Positions 10,531 through 21,289 of a stretch of 64,000 nt of DNA are shown here, one piece after another. The stretch comes from Rapana venosa. Lineage: Eukaryota > Mollusca > Gastropoda > Neogastropoda > Muricidae. A program made the translations under genes and the position numbers. Within the stretch, counting starts at the first letter, position 1. Each line of letters starts with the position of its first letter. The notes below the pieces were generated by a model that was given only the letters and a program-made list of their open reading frames with translations, ran no database searches and had not been told where the DNA came from. The DNA lies in assembly GCA_028751875.1 (NCBI GenBank), contig CM054155.1, positions 53,600,744 through 53,664,743 on the forward strand. The letters run 5' to 3'.

Positions 10531-11739
10531 ACCTCCAATGCTGCAGTCACCCTCAAAAAAGCTTTACTGTTAAGGAAATGGTTATGGCATCTGGACATAG
10601 AGATTTAAAAATTATGTTTTTAGAATGTTAGTCTTTGTCTGTGTCAAGGTATTTAACGTCTTTCATAAGTTGTGTATTAGGACAAGGAGACAATGTTGAG
10701 AATGGATCAACATAAAAACTGGATGGCCTTGAGTGGAACGACTTGCTATGAAGCGAGAATCGCGGGGAGATGGAGGAAGCTGGTTGCAAATCTTCAGTCT
10801 ATCAGGACAAATGAAGTGTAAAGGAAGGCGAATTACATGGGTGAGGGAGAGGAGAGAGAGAGAGACCGAGACGAGACTGATTGAGGAGTCGACTGAAGAG
10901 AGACGAGAGAGAGGGGAAGAGTTGAGTTCAGAGAGAGAGAGAGACTTCCAGACCCACTACCTGTTCAATGGGTTTTGGCCAGTAGACATAAATACTCATT
11001 AAGAAGGGGGATGGTGGGGTCGTCCTTTAATATATGACAGCTGAAAAAAATATCTCCGATTCAGAAAACAACAGGTTGCAACGCATTTATTGTTGCACAA
11101 AAAAACATTTAAGATTTCACAATTCAGAACTTTCTAAATACAACTTTGTATCATCTATTATTTCTAGAGTAAAAAGAATATTCGTGCACAAAGAAAATCA
11201 TGGACGACCCTCAAGTAAACATTGGGAAGCGGTGAGGGTGTTGAAAACTGAAGATGACCTGGCTTTCAAGAATGCTGTCTTATGCTAATAGCGCGAAAAC
11301 AGATAATTTACAACTGACCACAGACATATTCGGCTTTCCATCTAGCAGTTTTTAACAGAGAGAATCCAGAAAATCGTTTAGTAAACTTTCTCTCTGTCAT
11401 GTATATAATGGACAGAAGCAAGAAGGAAAATGTTCATTTTCTTCTTGAAAACCTCTTGCGCATAGTTTCCAAGGGTTTACACCTGTACTATGCATATTGC
11501 ATATTGCCATATATTTCATTTATTACCAATCTGTAGGGGAGTGATGGCAGGGTGTGCTCGTTTTTTTTTCTCCAGGACCTCTCATTATTTCAGTGAAATG
11601 ATTCTACGGAACTTAGTGCAGCATGAAAGTGTCAAAAGTAGGAGGTCACAACATAAACAATCTAGATATGGCGGATAATTGATGATAAATCTAGGCTGGT
11701 ACCATCACATATGCTATATGTGCAATTTTCATGTCAAAT
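10531..11739. other. No recognised gene within duplication copy 1
   Basis: Mixed-composition sequence with another GA-rich patch (10,845-10,950). Short plus-strand open frames (10,733-11,002 and 11,034-11,288) show no family motif that I know. The stretch lies upstream of the LINE reverse-transcriptase fragment and may be its 5' part, but I cannot show that. Confidence 0.3.
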
Positions 11740-12300
11740 GAGTATACAATTGACTAAAATCAAACAATTCGCTTGACTTTCATTCAAGAAAACTATTCTT
11801 TTAAGTTTATTATACAATCTTCAATAGATTACTCTTTCATACCCTGTGCGATTCTGCTAGTGCTAACACTATGAAACCCTAATTAAGTCTGTCTAAACGT
11901 GCTCTTAAATGGTCTTCTGAAGAAGGGAGGATAGGAGATAGAGAGAGATAGAGAGATAGAGGAGGACTCAGTTAAGAATATTCTTCCTCTACAACCATAG
12001 TCTAAGAATTTATAACAAAGGCCTCATGTATGTTTAAGATTAGGACGGAAACTGTTCCCTCATCCTTAAAAGACATGTTCACAATGAATCATTCCAGAAA
12101 TATTGAAAAGTCGAAGTATATAACTTCTAGTGTCTCTAATCTCCACAAACTGATTTGTTTTTCAATTCTAGCAGTACTTTTACTCAGGACCTGTGTGTGG
12201 AATGCTCCCTTCCTGATTCATTTAGACAACCAATCATTCTCTCATTCTTCATCTCGCATCTGCTCCCATTACCCCATCGGGGTGTAGGGGCACTGGACAA
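11740..12300 (+). pseudogene. LINE reverse transcriptase C-terminal fragment
   Basis: Plus-strand translation in broken frames gives MNHSRN..KSKYITSS, followed by LCVECSLPDSFRQPI. This resembles the 'R.s..Lf..s..y.GP.LWNsLPd..r' C-terminal block of CR1/jockey-type LINEs. The same region aligns at nucleotide level with 39,900-40,380 (for example CTTGACTTTCATTCAAG in both). No polymerase active-site motif is visible upstream. Stops and frameshifts are frequent. A GA-rich insertion (11,930-11,975) splits it. Confidence 0.45.
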
Positions 12301-12899
12301 TGACGATCGTTGCACAGATGCTCCTCCTGTGCGGTGGTTCGTGTGCAATGCCTGGGTTGTGGAGAAAGCTCTTCCCTGTCCATTCGTGAGTCTTGTTCTC
12401 TGTCTTGCCTCGCCCTTTCTTTCTTCTTTTGCACTGTTCCCTGCAGTATGGTTTAAGACAAGCCCAATCTGGATCTATTAACACTGTTTTGTTACATCTG
12501 AAGCTGCCTTTTTTTGACTGTGTCAGCAGTTTTTCGTTAGTGCTATACTTGTTTGGTGATGGCTTTGTAGGACTTCGTTGTTGGTAGTGTGGTCCATGTA
12601 TGAAATGCCAAGGAGTCCTACTTAGGCATCTCTTCTCTAGAGCCTGGATCCTCACTTTGTGATCTGCATTCAATGTCCAGAATTAGCCCAATCATTAACA
12701 AAATCTTCATAAGTCATGTTTTTTATCCACCGGATGCCTAAAAATAAAAATCCAAACTGATTTGTTGAAACAAAGTAAATACTCTCCTCCCTTACAATAA
12801 TACAAAAGTATCCTCTTTGTCTGCCTTTCCTCTCTCTCTCTTTATGAGTGTGAAGGTTTTACTTGTATTTATCCCGCATTGTGTTATTGCAAACTGACT

Positions 12900-13871
12900 T
12901 CTGAAATGATTTTTTTCCACTATCCTACTCCTCTAGTCTCACTCTCCTCCTCTCCTTTTATGGTTTGCATAATTAGATTTTTATTGTCGTGTTTTAACAA
13001 TTAGTAGTTTTCCTGGTGAAATTTTTATTCATATTTAATATATCAGTTTTATTGGTATGTTGACTGTATTTCAGTTTAATGACATATTTTCATTTTGATA
13101 TCTTGTATTTTGATTTGTACCAATTTATGTATGCTGATTTCCAATGTGCAGATGTCCTTTGTTATGACTTATACATTATGTTCAAAAAGATTTTGAGTTT
13201 AGGCTTTGATGCATAGGCGTACGCAAAGTGTGTGTGTGTACGTGTGTGGTGTGCTGTGTGTGTGTCGTGTGCACGAGTACTGAGTCTATGGGGATGCCAA
13301 AATACTTAGTGGTTTTTATACGAAGTTTGCTTTATACTATATTGTTTTGTGTGTTTACTATTGCTGTTGCTTCTTTAAAAGCCCAATGAATTTTTGACGT
13401 TTTTTTTTTTTGTTAGCCAAAATGATACTAATTACGTGGCTACGTTATCTTTATTATTTATGGAGGTTTTGCTTTGTGTGGTCTCTTATGGTTTCGGGTT
13501 GGGGGGGGGGGGGGCCCTCGGAGGGGGGGAGGGGGGGGTGATTTTTCAGCTGTCCTATCTCCCCTTAGTTGTTGCGTTTTGTTTATGCTACTTAGTTTCT
13601 TTGCTATTTTTTCGGTTGTTTCGTGTTTTGCTTTTCTTTCATTTTTGCTATTTCTATCTCTCTTTCGCTTATTTTTGTGGGGGGTTTTTGTGTAGATATT
13701 GTTTTCAGTATTACTTTGTGAAGTGTTTTGTTTGGGCTGATTTTTTAATATGTTCTCCCTAAGGGCCGGTACTGGATGTTAAAATATGCCATGGGTTGCT
13801 TATTCATTATCCTAGAAATTTGAAGATTTTGTCACATTTAGTTAAGGCTAATTTCCGGTAGGGGCGTTTCT
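12900..13871 (+). repeat. LINE 3' UTR copy ending in the shared tail
   Basis: Contains phrases repeated in the copies at 21.3-21.8, 22.2-23.2 and 42.9-43.8 kb, such as the run leading to 'caatgtgcagatgtc..ttatgactta'. A GT/T-rich stretch and a G run (13,501-13,513) follow. It ends with a worn 'GGTACTGGATGT..AAAATATGCC...GCTTATTCATTATCCT' tail. Long T-rich 'proteins' in this region are low complexity. Confidence 0.55.
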
Positions 13872-14224
13872 CTATTGCGGTTTTAAAGAGGGTGGATCAG
13901 CATTTCGTTTACTATGTGGGATTGTGCCTGGGGTCCTGATTTCTTGGTGTTGGGTACTGATATGCAAAGGTTTTCTGCTAACAGCTTGTTATAAGAAAGT
14001 TTCTACCAGTGCTTGAGTCTGTGGTTGCCTGTGTATACTCTTTTTATTTGCTACTCCATGGCTTTAGTACAGCTGATGAAATGCTCGTTTAGTTAAATCT
14101 TTATCCCATCTCGCAGCTGAATAGTCTGGTTAGTTTAAATGGTCCAGTCTATAGATTTCCGGCAAAAGAGATAGATAGAGATAGATGAGAGAGTAGAGAG
14201 GAGAACTCTTTTCAGTAAGGGGCT
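13872..14224. other. No recognisable gene
   Basis: Low-complexity T/G-rich sequence after the LINE tail, ending in short GATA/GA repeats (14,168-14,205). Nothing else is recognisable. Confidence 0.4.
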
Positions 14225-15605
14225 CGCATCTTTAATAATAGTAATAATAATAAGATTTGAAATTTATATAGCGCTGACTCTTGTAAAAAACTGGGACAAT
14301 TCGAGGCGCATTGCATCAATCATTTACAGGCATGATCTCTCCTTAAAATATGAGCGAAATGATTTCAAATCCATGCGCGCGCACTACGACGCAACGCCAA
14401 CGCGCGCGCGCGCGCCACACACAACACTCGGAACACACTTAGAAGGTGAAAGATGCTGTAGAAAAGTAGGGAACAGATATGTGGGGGGAAGTCTCAGGTA
14501 GGAAAATAAGTTGTGTTTTGAGGATGGAATTTGAAGATCAATGAAGGCTTTTTGACGAAGTGAAAAGAGGGATGGTCTTTTGCAGGTGGATGGTCAGAAA
14601 CAGAGAAGGAACAACGGCCAACAGGGTTTGTTTGTATCTGGGTATGTTCAAAAGAACAAAGTATCTAGGTGCTGATCGAAGGTGGAACAGGATGGAAGTG
14701 TACAGGTGAAGACAGTTATAGAGATAAGAGGGTGCAGCATTTGGTGGAGACATTGAAACAGAGGGTATTGATTTTTATACTCCAGTCTTTGTGAGACAGG
14801 CAACCAGTGATGATTGCGTAGAGATTTCGTGATCGCAGAAGAGGATGTGTTGTGTCAGATTTTTACTTTCTTAGGACCAGTCGTGCTTGCTATGGAGTTT
14901 TGTATGCGTTGAAGAGAGGTGGATTGATGATGCTGGTGCCAGCCAATAAAGGAGGTATTACAGTAGTCTAAACGTGTAAGTAAGAGAGATGTGACAAGCT
15001 TGGAAGTGTGCTCAGTGGAATATCTTGCGAATCGCGTTATGCGCCGTAGTTGATATTAGCGAAGAATGGCAGGTCTGGGTGATGAATTTTTTTCATGTGA
15101 GAGTGTGTTGTCAGGCACTATCTAAGTACTTCACAGGAGTTTGGACAAAGGAATGACGTTCTATTATATGCCGAATGTATTGGTGTTTTTGTGATAACAG
15201 GAAGTTTATGTTGGGTCCCTATGAGCATGGCTTCGGTTATTATCGCCAATGAAGTTGTAAATTGTTCTGGTCATCAGTTTTGAATGTCTTGAAGGCAGTT
15301 AGTCAGGACATATTGTCAGGAGGGAAGGCAAGTTAGTTTCTCAACAGTATCGTGCCTGAAGTGGAGTATCATCGTGCCATAGAAATGTATGATTAATAGG
15401 GTGGTTGTTTATTATAGTGAGAGTGGAGCAGTGTAGAGAGTAAAGAGAACAGGGTGGGGACCCCCCCTTAGGACTGTTACCTGCGGGAATCAACATTCCA
15501 TTTTTGACAGTTTTGATTGAATTTTGTTTTCAATTAACTTTCTGGAACCGGTTTGTGAGGTATGAAGTAAACCAGGTGAGGGCTGTGCCATTAATACCAA
15601 AGGAA
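14225..15605 (-). pseudogene. L2/CR1-like LINE, 3' half (host of nested insertion)
   Basis: The 3' end is a (TTA)n-type tail beside ATAAATTTCAAATC and AGCGCTATATAAATT-like sequence (14,235-14,290 on plus). Upstream on the minus strand come C-terminal blocks such as GRCSFSV and the reverse-transcriptase region with GVPQG-type context near 15,480. The FYADD position near 15,375 is broken by an indel. The copy aligns along its length with 44,455-46,000 and 56,262-57,600. It stops at 15,605 in '...taataccaaa' and resumes at 17,805, interrupted by an oppositely oriented LINE. A CG-rich alternation (14,395-14,415) lies in the 3' UTR. Multiple frameshifts are present. Confidence 0.6.
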
Positions 15606-17804
15606 GGATAGGTGGAAAGTTTGCAGCACTCACTGTGATAGACTCAGACATAGATACACTGACGAATAGTTTCAATACAGCGGTGTCTGTAACAGCAAAC
15701 GAGCTTCTTGGCATAACGCCGACCAGGTCAATAAAACCATGGGTCACACCTAACATTCCTACAACTATGCGACAAAGGTTTAGAGAGTTGAAGAATAGAA
15801 AAATGAAACAAAAGAATGCGCAGACACAATATAGGGCATGTCAACATAAAGAAAATCAGGAAGTCATGGGACGGAGGCAAAAGAGAAAATGATCGGTGTG
15901 GAACAGTGCCAGAGAGATAGATTGGAATTGAGAACATCAAGGATAAAAAAAAAAAAAAGAAAAAAAACAATAAGCAGAAAAGCATATAGCTGGTAGGACA
16001 GACCTGACTAGCACGAAACTGTGAAAAAGGTATTAACAATCAAGACAAAAATGGGAAGTGGTCTCACTGACGGACCAGATTTTTGAACAGATGACAGAAT
16101 ACTGCTCCGACTGTATAACTTTAGACCGGCAGGAGATCCAGAAGTCCTTAATGTACCCGAAAGCAAAGACCACAGACTGTCACCCATATCCTCCGAGAAG
16201 AAGTGGAAAACATCAGTCAGGATCGCTGAAAAAGGGATGTCAGCAGGGGTCTGACAAACATTCCAGCTGAGTTGGTCACAGTGGGGGGAAGCCATGATCT
16301 GGCCCCATATCACCCTACTAAGAGAGATGCAACACTGATCTGGAAGACAGGAAAATGGCAACACCATGGGACACGCCAGTACTCATCTTCACCATCCCAA
16401 GAAAGGAAATCTAAACAATCAATAGCCATTAATTACCGCACAATCAGCCTCATATGTCTCCCAAGCTAGGTCATGTGCTGATAATTTTGAATAGACTGAA
16501 AGCCACAAGGCAGAGACCATATTGTGAGGAAAACAAAGCAGGTTTCAGAGCAGGGCGCAGCACAACAGACAGATATTCAACCTCAGAATACTATGGAGCG
16601 GTTCCTATCAACATCAACAAGACCTTTACCAAGATATTATCGATTTTAAGAAGCATTTGACAGGGTTGTGCATGCAGCTTTGTGGGGCAACCTGATTTTT
16701 GTTACTCCAGCATACAATGCAAACCTGATCAGAGTCATCATAAACCAGCCTGTACAGCGAGGCCACCTATGCAGTGTACTACAACACAACATTGGAGAAT
16801 GGTTTTGAACAACTGTTGGAGTAAGGCAGGGCTGTCTACTCTCACCCACTCTTTTCAAGATCTTATAGGAGAGAATCATGGCTGATGCCACTGGAAACAT
16901 CAGTGAAGGGATCAGTCAGCGTGGGTGGCTGAAACGATCACAAAAACCTCGCTTCGCAGATGGACATGATGGAATAGCAGGATCAGAAAAAAGAGCTTGC
17001 CAGCTAACAGAACTCTTGGATAAGGCCTTCCATCAGACATTACGTGGATGGAAAAATCAGTGCAGAGAAGACCAAAGTGATGACTAATAACACAACGGGG
17101 CATTATGCACGGATATCAGGAGTTAATGAACCCAGAAAGTTGTGGAAACAGTTCAAAGCTTCAAGTACCTGGGGAGCATTGTATCAGACCAGGGGATCCA
17201 AGACATAAGTTACGTATGCAGGAAACTGCACAGACAATAAAGATTTGTCAATAACTAAATCACCATCGGGAGCGATAAGAATATTCACTTATCTCCAAGT
17301 CAGACTAATGCGCTCCCTTGTCTTATAATATTTCGGTATGCCTGTGAATCATGGACCCTGACTGCAGATGAAGAGAAGAGTACAGGGACAAGTGGAGATG
17401 AGATGCTTCGGAGACTCAATTGGCATTCTCATAAAAGTCCACATAAGCAACGAAAGCGTGCATAAACAGAGAATCCAGCAAACCATTGGACCTATGAGAA
17501 CCTTCTAGACCGATCGTGAAAAAAGCGTTAATCTTATGTGGTATGGAACATGTCACATGAATCCCAAGGAATTACAAGACAGTTTTTGCAAGGCAACGTC
17601 CAAGGAGTAAGAATGAAGAGGCAGGTCAAAGAAGAGCTTGGGAGGATAACATCAGCGATATGGAAGGCCTAGAAACTCTTACAAAACCATCTGAGAAAGG
17701 CAAGAAAGAGAAGAAAGGAATGGAGGGAAACTGGTTGCTGAGTTCTTTAGGGGTGCGCCCCACGGTCGTCAGACTCCGGGACAGTTAGATAGTTAGATAG
17801 ATTT
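15606..17804 (+). pseudogene. RTE-like LINE reverse transcriptase, nested insertion, decayed
   Basis: Plus-strand pieces follow the order expected of a LINE ORF2. First comes a pre-RT segment (15,635-15,892, DSDIDTLTNSFNTAVSVTANE). Then come NYRTISLICLPS near 16,430, QAGF-like CSEQGAAQQT/AGFRAGRSTTD near 16,540, and EAFDRVVHAALW near 16,650. TTVGVRQGCLLSPTLFKIL follows near 16,810, a worn LRFADDIDGLAG equivalent near 16,950, SFKYLGSIVSDQG near 17,160, and C-terminal sequence to about 17,750. It ends in a short GTTAGATA tail at 17,785-17,804. The 5' end is truncated before the endonuclease. It lies inside the minus-strand L2-like LINE and is therefore younger. Frames break many times. Confidence 0.7.
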
Positions 17805-18045
17805 GGAGGCGTGAAAGAGAATGAGTGATTTATGGTATCAAGGCTTTAGATAAAGTCAAGAAAGAGTGAGTAGGGAGATTTTTCCATGCATCGAAGCAAG
17901 TCGAAGTGTATCTAACTTCAAGGGTACCTCGTGGTGGATTTCCCCGGTGCTTGTAAGTTGGGGCGATAGGCAGACTGAAAAGTGGGAAGAAGGTCATTGG
18001 AATGATGGTGATGTGAGCTGTTTTCCTAGAAGCTACGGCCATCAC
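17805..18045 (-). pseudogene. L2/CR1-like LINE, continuation upstream of the nested element
   Basis: Resumes the LINE of 14,225-15,605: TTGGAGGCGTGAAAGAGAA corresponds to TTTTGGAGGCGAGAAAGAA near 57,592, and the following 200 bp match 57,610-57,820. The homology ends at about 18,030 near a long C homopolymer, so the rest of this LINE is lost or not assembled. Confidence 0.65.
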
Positions 18046-18054
18046 CCCCCCTAT

Positions 18055-18055
<1 letters not shown>

Positions 18056-18109
<54 letters not shown>
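18056..18109. repeat. 54-C homopolymer
   Basis: Fifty-four consecutive C residues, preceded by CACCCCCCCTATA. The open frame that translates through it is a proline run, not a gene. It coincides with the abrupt end of LINE homology. Confidence 0.9.
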
Positions 18110-18179
18110 AGTTAAGAGCATACTTATACCGCTTTCTTCTGATTGTGTCATGGGGTAGTATTAAAAAGGTCTAATTTGA

Positions 18180-20035
18180 TGAGTATCATTTGGCTTCTTG
18201 TTTATAAAGGAGGGTCTATTAATGGTCTTTGATCGGTTAAATAGATCTGGCTTATTGCTGTCTAGGAACTTACTCCTGCTGCAGGCTCAGTTTATTAATA
18301 GCCGTCTGTTCCTTTCCAGTACCTTTTGGTATGGTATTGTAGTAGATCTTAGTGAAGTTTGGCATCCATTGTTCTAATAATAATAAATAAAAAAAATTTG
18401 ACTGTTGTTATCCACCTTCTGTGATAAGAAATCTATACTATTGTCATGCCCACACAATAAAAAGCAATATCGCCTTGTATTTCTGGGTTTCAGTGGGTTT
18501 ATAATAATCACGAAGCTGTGGCTTATTAATAGGAGATATTTGTTTGCCTTGCACAATGTAGTACTCTTTTATTGCCGTCGTCATCTTCAGAATTATGTTT
18601 TTGCAGCATGGCCTTGTTCACGAAGTTTTTCCATTAATAAAGTCTAACTGAGCAATTCTTTGTCTTTCGTATTCTGCCATGTGCTGCTGTTTCATTTGCT
18701 TTTATTGCTTTATCATGCCTTCTTCCTTTTTCGTCTGTCATGAAGTTTAGAAAAACAAGTTGTTTGCTACCTGTAAAAGGCAAATGCGTTAAGTACAGCA
18801 TACACCAACATCATCACTAAAGAAGCATTTTCTATTTATGGACTTATATTTCTGGAATAGATTCCCTGCTTTACCTAGAAGTCTTTTGTAGCAATGGATT
18901 GCTGTTACTATCCATCAACTTGCTTGGCGCTGTCTTCAAAGTCTAGCTTTCCTAAATCAGCAGGCTTTATTTTTAGAAGGCTTCTTTCCTTACTAGAATA
19001 GACGGATTAATAAGACTGCCAATGAATGGCAGCATGGTAGACCAGATTGACTGCTGTCTTTTCTGTATATTTTTCTACTATATGTCTATAAATTAAATAT
19101 TTATAACTATTAATACAACTTGAATGGATCGTTGTAGGCTGTTTGTTATGGCAGTGGTTGCGGTTGTGGTTGTGGTTTTGGCTTTTGTTCCTGTTGTGGT
19201 TCTTGTCTTGCTGGTTTTTGTTGCTCCATACTCTATTAGGCTGCTTATAACCAATTCCCATAGCTGTTATACCACTTATTAAGTAAGGAGAAATGTTTGT
19301 TTTTGGTGGTGCTGTGTCTTTTTTCTGTGTTTCTATAGACATACTGTTTTTCGGAATGGTTCTCCAGATAAGATTTTTGCTTTGCTTGGATTGCTAACTT
19401 TTTTCATGTTCGATTCCTTTTGCTAACCTCTTGCCTGCTTCAATCTCCCAGGTTTCTTGGGTGACAGTTGTCACTTGTTGAAAGGTGTCTGCTGGGCTTG
19501 GTTCGAAGCATTACTCCTATGTTCTGTTTGTTCGATACTAGTGTTCTGGCTTCCTATCTTTCTCTATATGCTTATATTTTATATGTTTTAATGTTATCAT
19601 ACTTGCAACTATGGTGCTAAAAGAGGAGCCAAAACGGTAATACATATCACAAGCTAGGTGTCTCCAATGTCTTAGAACAAAACAGGTCTTGTGCTAATCA
19701 TAATGGATGAGAGTCAGCTTCTGAGCTCCACATTAAAGTCCCTACTTGTTGCTTAGCATTAAAGGTCCAAATTTACAGGTATGCCCTAGGCTTTCACCAT
19801 TTTTGCTCCAAGAAGGGATTCATACCTATTAAATTACTTAATAATGTCTTGTGGTGATAAACTGCTTGAACCTGTTCAACTGTTAGTTGGTGTTCACTGA
19901 AGTAATGCTTTGTTTTACCACAAGCAGCATGGAGTGTACAACGACTCCTTTCTTATCCAGTAGACTTTCTTTCTGTTATTTTTCTGACTAGATCCAGTAG
20001 ATGTCTCAACAAAAGTTCGTCGTGCATTCATGTTG
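18180..20035 (-). pseudogene. Second decayed virus-like gene patch
   Basis: On the minus strand, coherent protein-like pieces occur in changing frames. Near 20,030-19,960 lies NARRTFVETSTGSSQKNNRK. Near 19,760-19,640 lies a piece with CGAQKLTLIHYD and RHWRHLACDMYYRFGS. Near 19,480-19,400 lies TQETWEIEAGKRLAKGIEH. A 111-codon open frame at 19,342-19,007 has a hydrophobic stretch (SPYLISGITAMGIGYK) followed by a Asn/His/Lys-rich repeat. The TQET, basic and hydrophobic plan parallels the tail-anchored protein at 5,098-5,448. This suggests a second, related element or a displaced part of the first. None of it is intact and no enzyme is visible. Confidence 0.33.
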
Positions 20036-20099
20036 TCTATCGTTTTTCAATTATAATTTGTGGTAAAATAATTATTGTAGTCTTGAAAAGTGTTATGAT

Positions 20100-20345
20100 A
20101 AGTGTTCTAACAATGTTGTTGATGCGGGAACTTGTTTATTTCTTGACAAGTTATTTATATAGTTCTTGTTTTAGTTCTTGTACTTGTTCTTGGCAGGTTC
20201 TTGTAAGAATCGGGGATTGGTTGTTATATGTTCTTGGAAGTTCTTGATAAGTTGTTGATAAGTTTGTTATAAGTTCTTGACAAAATATTTTATTAGTTAT
20301 TAAATAAGTGTTGATTTAAGTTCTTGACAAGTTACTTGATATGAT
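20100..20345. repeat. Degenerate AAGTTCTTG-type tandem repeat
   Basis: Variants of AAGTTCTTGATAAGTT occur about a dozen times with variable spacing (for example near 20,240-20,285 and 20,318-20,335). No gene is seen. Confidence 0.6.
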
Positions 20346-20429
20346 ATTGTTTTAAGCATAATTCCCATAATTTATAAGTTTTACCCAATCAAAGCAAGAT
20401 TGTATCATTTTTTATTTATTACAAGAGAA

Positions 20430-20580
20430 TAGGGAAAAAGCCGACTTAAGGTAAGTGCTCTTCAAAACTTACCTAGTTTTTATAAAAACATGGCAACTTT
20501 TTGTGGCATGAGGCGCAGACGAATCGGCACAAAGTTGCGGGGTTTTATATAAAAAGCTAGGTAAGTCTTAAGGGCAGTCT
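20430..20580 (+). repeat. Foldback MITE-like element, copy B
   Basis: Begins TAGGGAAAAAGCCGA. The arms ACTTACCTAGTTTTTATA and TATAAAAAGCTAGGTAAGT are inverted complements around a centre TGAGGCGCAGACGAATCGG. The outer right repeat is worn. It lies 15 bp before copy C in the same orientation. Confidence 0.65.
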
Positions 20581-20595
20581 TTAAGTAGGATGAGA

Positions 20596-20746
20596 TAGGG
20601 ATAAAGCCGAGTAAAGGTAAATGTTACTGTTTATCCAAAGCCAGGGCAACTTTTGTCTGATGAGGCGTGGCCGAATTCGGACCAAAATGATGCATGGTTT
20701 TGGTAATAAACAGTAAGTGGTTGAGCTTGACTCGGCTTTATCCCTA
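20596..20746 (+). repeat. Foldback MITE-like element, copy C (best preserved)
   Basis: Terminal inverted repeats TAGGGATAAAGCCGAGT and ACTCGGCTTTATCCCTA are a perfect 17-bp pair, and the inner arms also pair (GTTACTGTTTATCCAAA against TTGGTAATAAACAGTAAG). Because both ends carry TA, a TA target duplication of Tc1/mariner type is possible. At 151 bp there is no coding capacity. Confidence 0.75.
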
Positions 20747-21165
20747 TGTTCTCTGTCTCTTGCTTTGTTTGGTTTCAGTTTTGGTTTTGGTTGGGGGTGA
20801 TGAGCCTTTCATTGAGTGGGGACTATTCGGTTGTTCCCTCTGAGACAGCGCGAGGCGCGGCGCGACCGTTTTTGTTTTGCTCTTGGTTTTGCTATTTTTG
20901 TGGTTGTTCCTGTGTTTTCTGTTCTGCTTTCTTTGCTTACTTGTTCTACCTTGTTTCTTCTCTCTCTCTCCTTTGGTGATTTTTGTGGGAATTTTTGTTG
21001 GAGATATATTTTTTTCGTAAACTGTAGTAAGTGTAGTTGCTATGGGCTTTATTTTTATTTTATTAATCAATATATATCCTTTAAGGGTGGGGACTAATGT
21101 AAAAAAGCACTGGGTGCTTATTTATTATCCTCGAAATTAAAATAAATTGTCATTGTCATTGTCAT
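20747..21165 (+). repeat. LINE 3' end with shared tail and (ATTGTC)n
   Basis: T/G-rich 3' UTR similar to 13,430-13,770. It is followed by GTGGGGACTAATGTAAAAAAGCAC, GCTTATTTATTATCCTCGAAAT and a short TTGTCATTGTCATTGTC array at 21,147-21,165. Orientation is plus. The UTR contains no coding sequence, although GC-rich GCGCGAGGCGCGGCGCGAC stands out at 20,850-20,865. Confidence 0.6.
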
Positions 21166-21170
21166 TCTCT

Positions 21171-21204
<34 letters not shown>

Positions 21205-21260
21205 TCTCTATCTCTCTCTTCTGGCACGTGTGCGCATGTTGCTCTCTCTTCTCTTTCTCT
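21166..21260. repeat. TC-rich microsatellite
   Basis: Interrupted (TC)n directly after the LINE (ATTGTC)n tail. Confidence 0.8.
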
Positions 21261-21289
21261 GACTTCTTTAGTTTTGGTGGTTTTTAATT

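Larger units (their letters stand above)
9294..13771. repeat. 4,478-bp exact direct duplication, copy 1
   Basis: Begins AAGATTTTTTTTTACTTAG and ends AAGGGCCGGTA. Every stretch I compared is identical to 25,683-30,160 at an offset of +16,389, including nine T at the left edge, a 17-G run and irregular GA tracts. Both edges are sharp: base 9,293 is G against T at 25,682. On the right, noisy homology continues about 100-130 bp with many indels. Contents: an unrecognised 5' part (9,300-9,790), CA-rich (9,800-9,860) and GA-rich tracts, a LINE reverse-transcriptase C-terminal fragment, and a LINE 3' UTR. The left edge interrupts the polymerase-like gene. Confidence 0.92.

Noticed and set aside
10290..10598. 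Ser-Leu-rich minus-strand protein (and its twin at 26,679-26,987)
   Set aside because: Translation of GA tracts within the duplicated block.
17866..18174. Proline-run protein
   Set aside because: Product of the 54-C homopolymer.
20657..20674. Hammerhead-ribozyme-like core CTGATGA, GGC-GTG-GCC hairpin, GAA in foldback copy C
   Set aside because: The base after GAA is T rather than the expected A, no convincing cleavage site or stem I/III arrangement is apparent, and copies A and B do not keep CTGATGA. Most likely a by-product of the palindrome.
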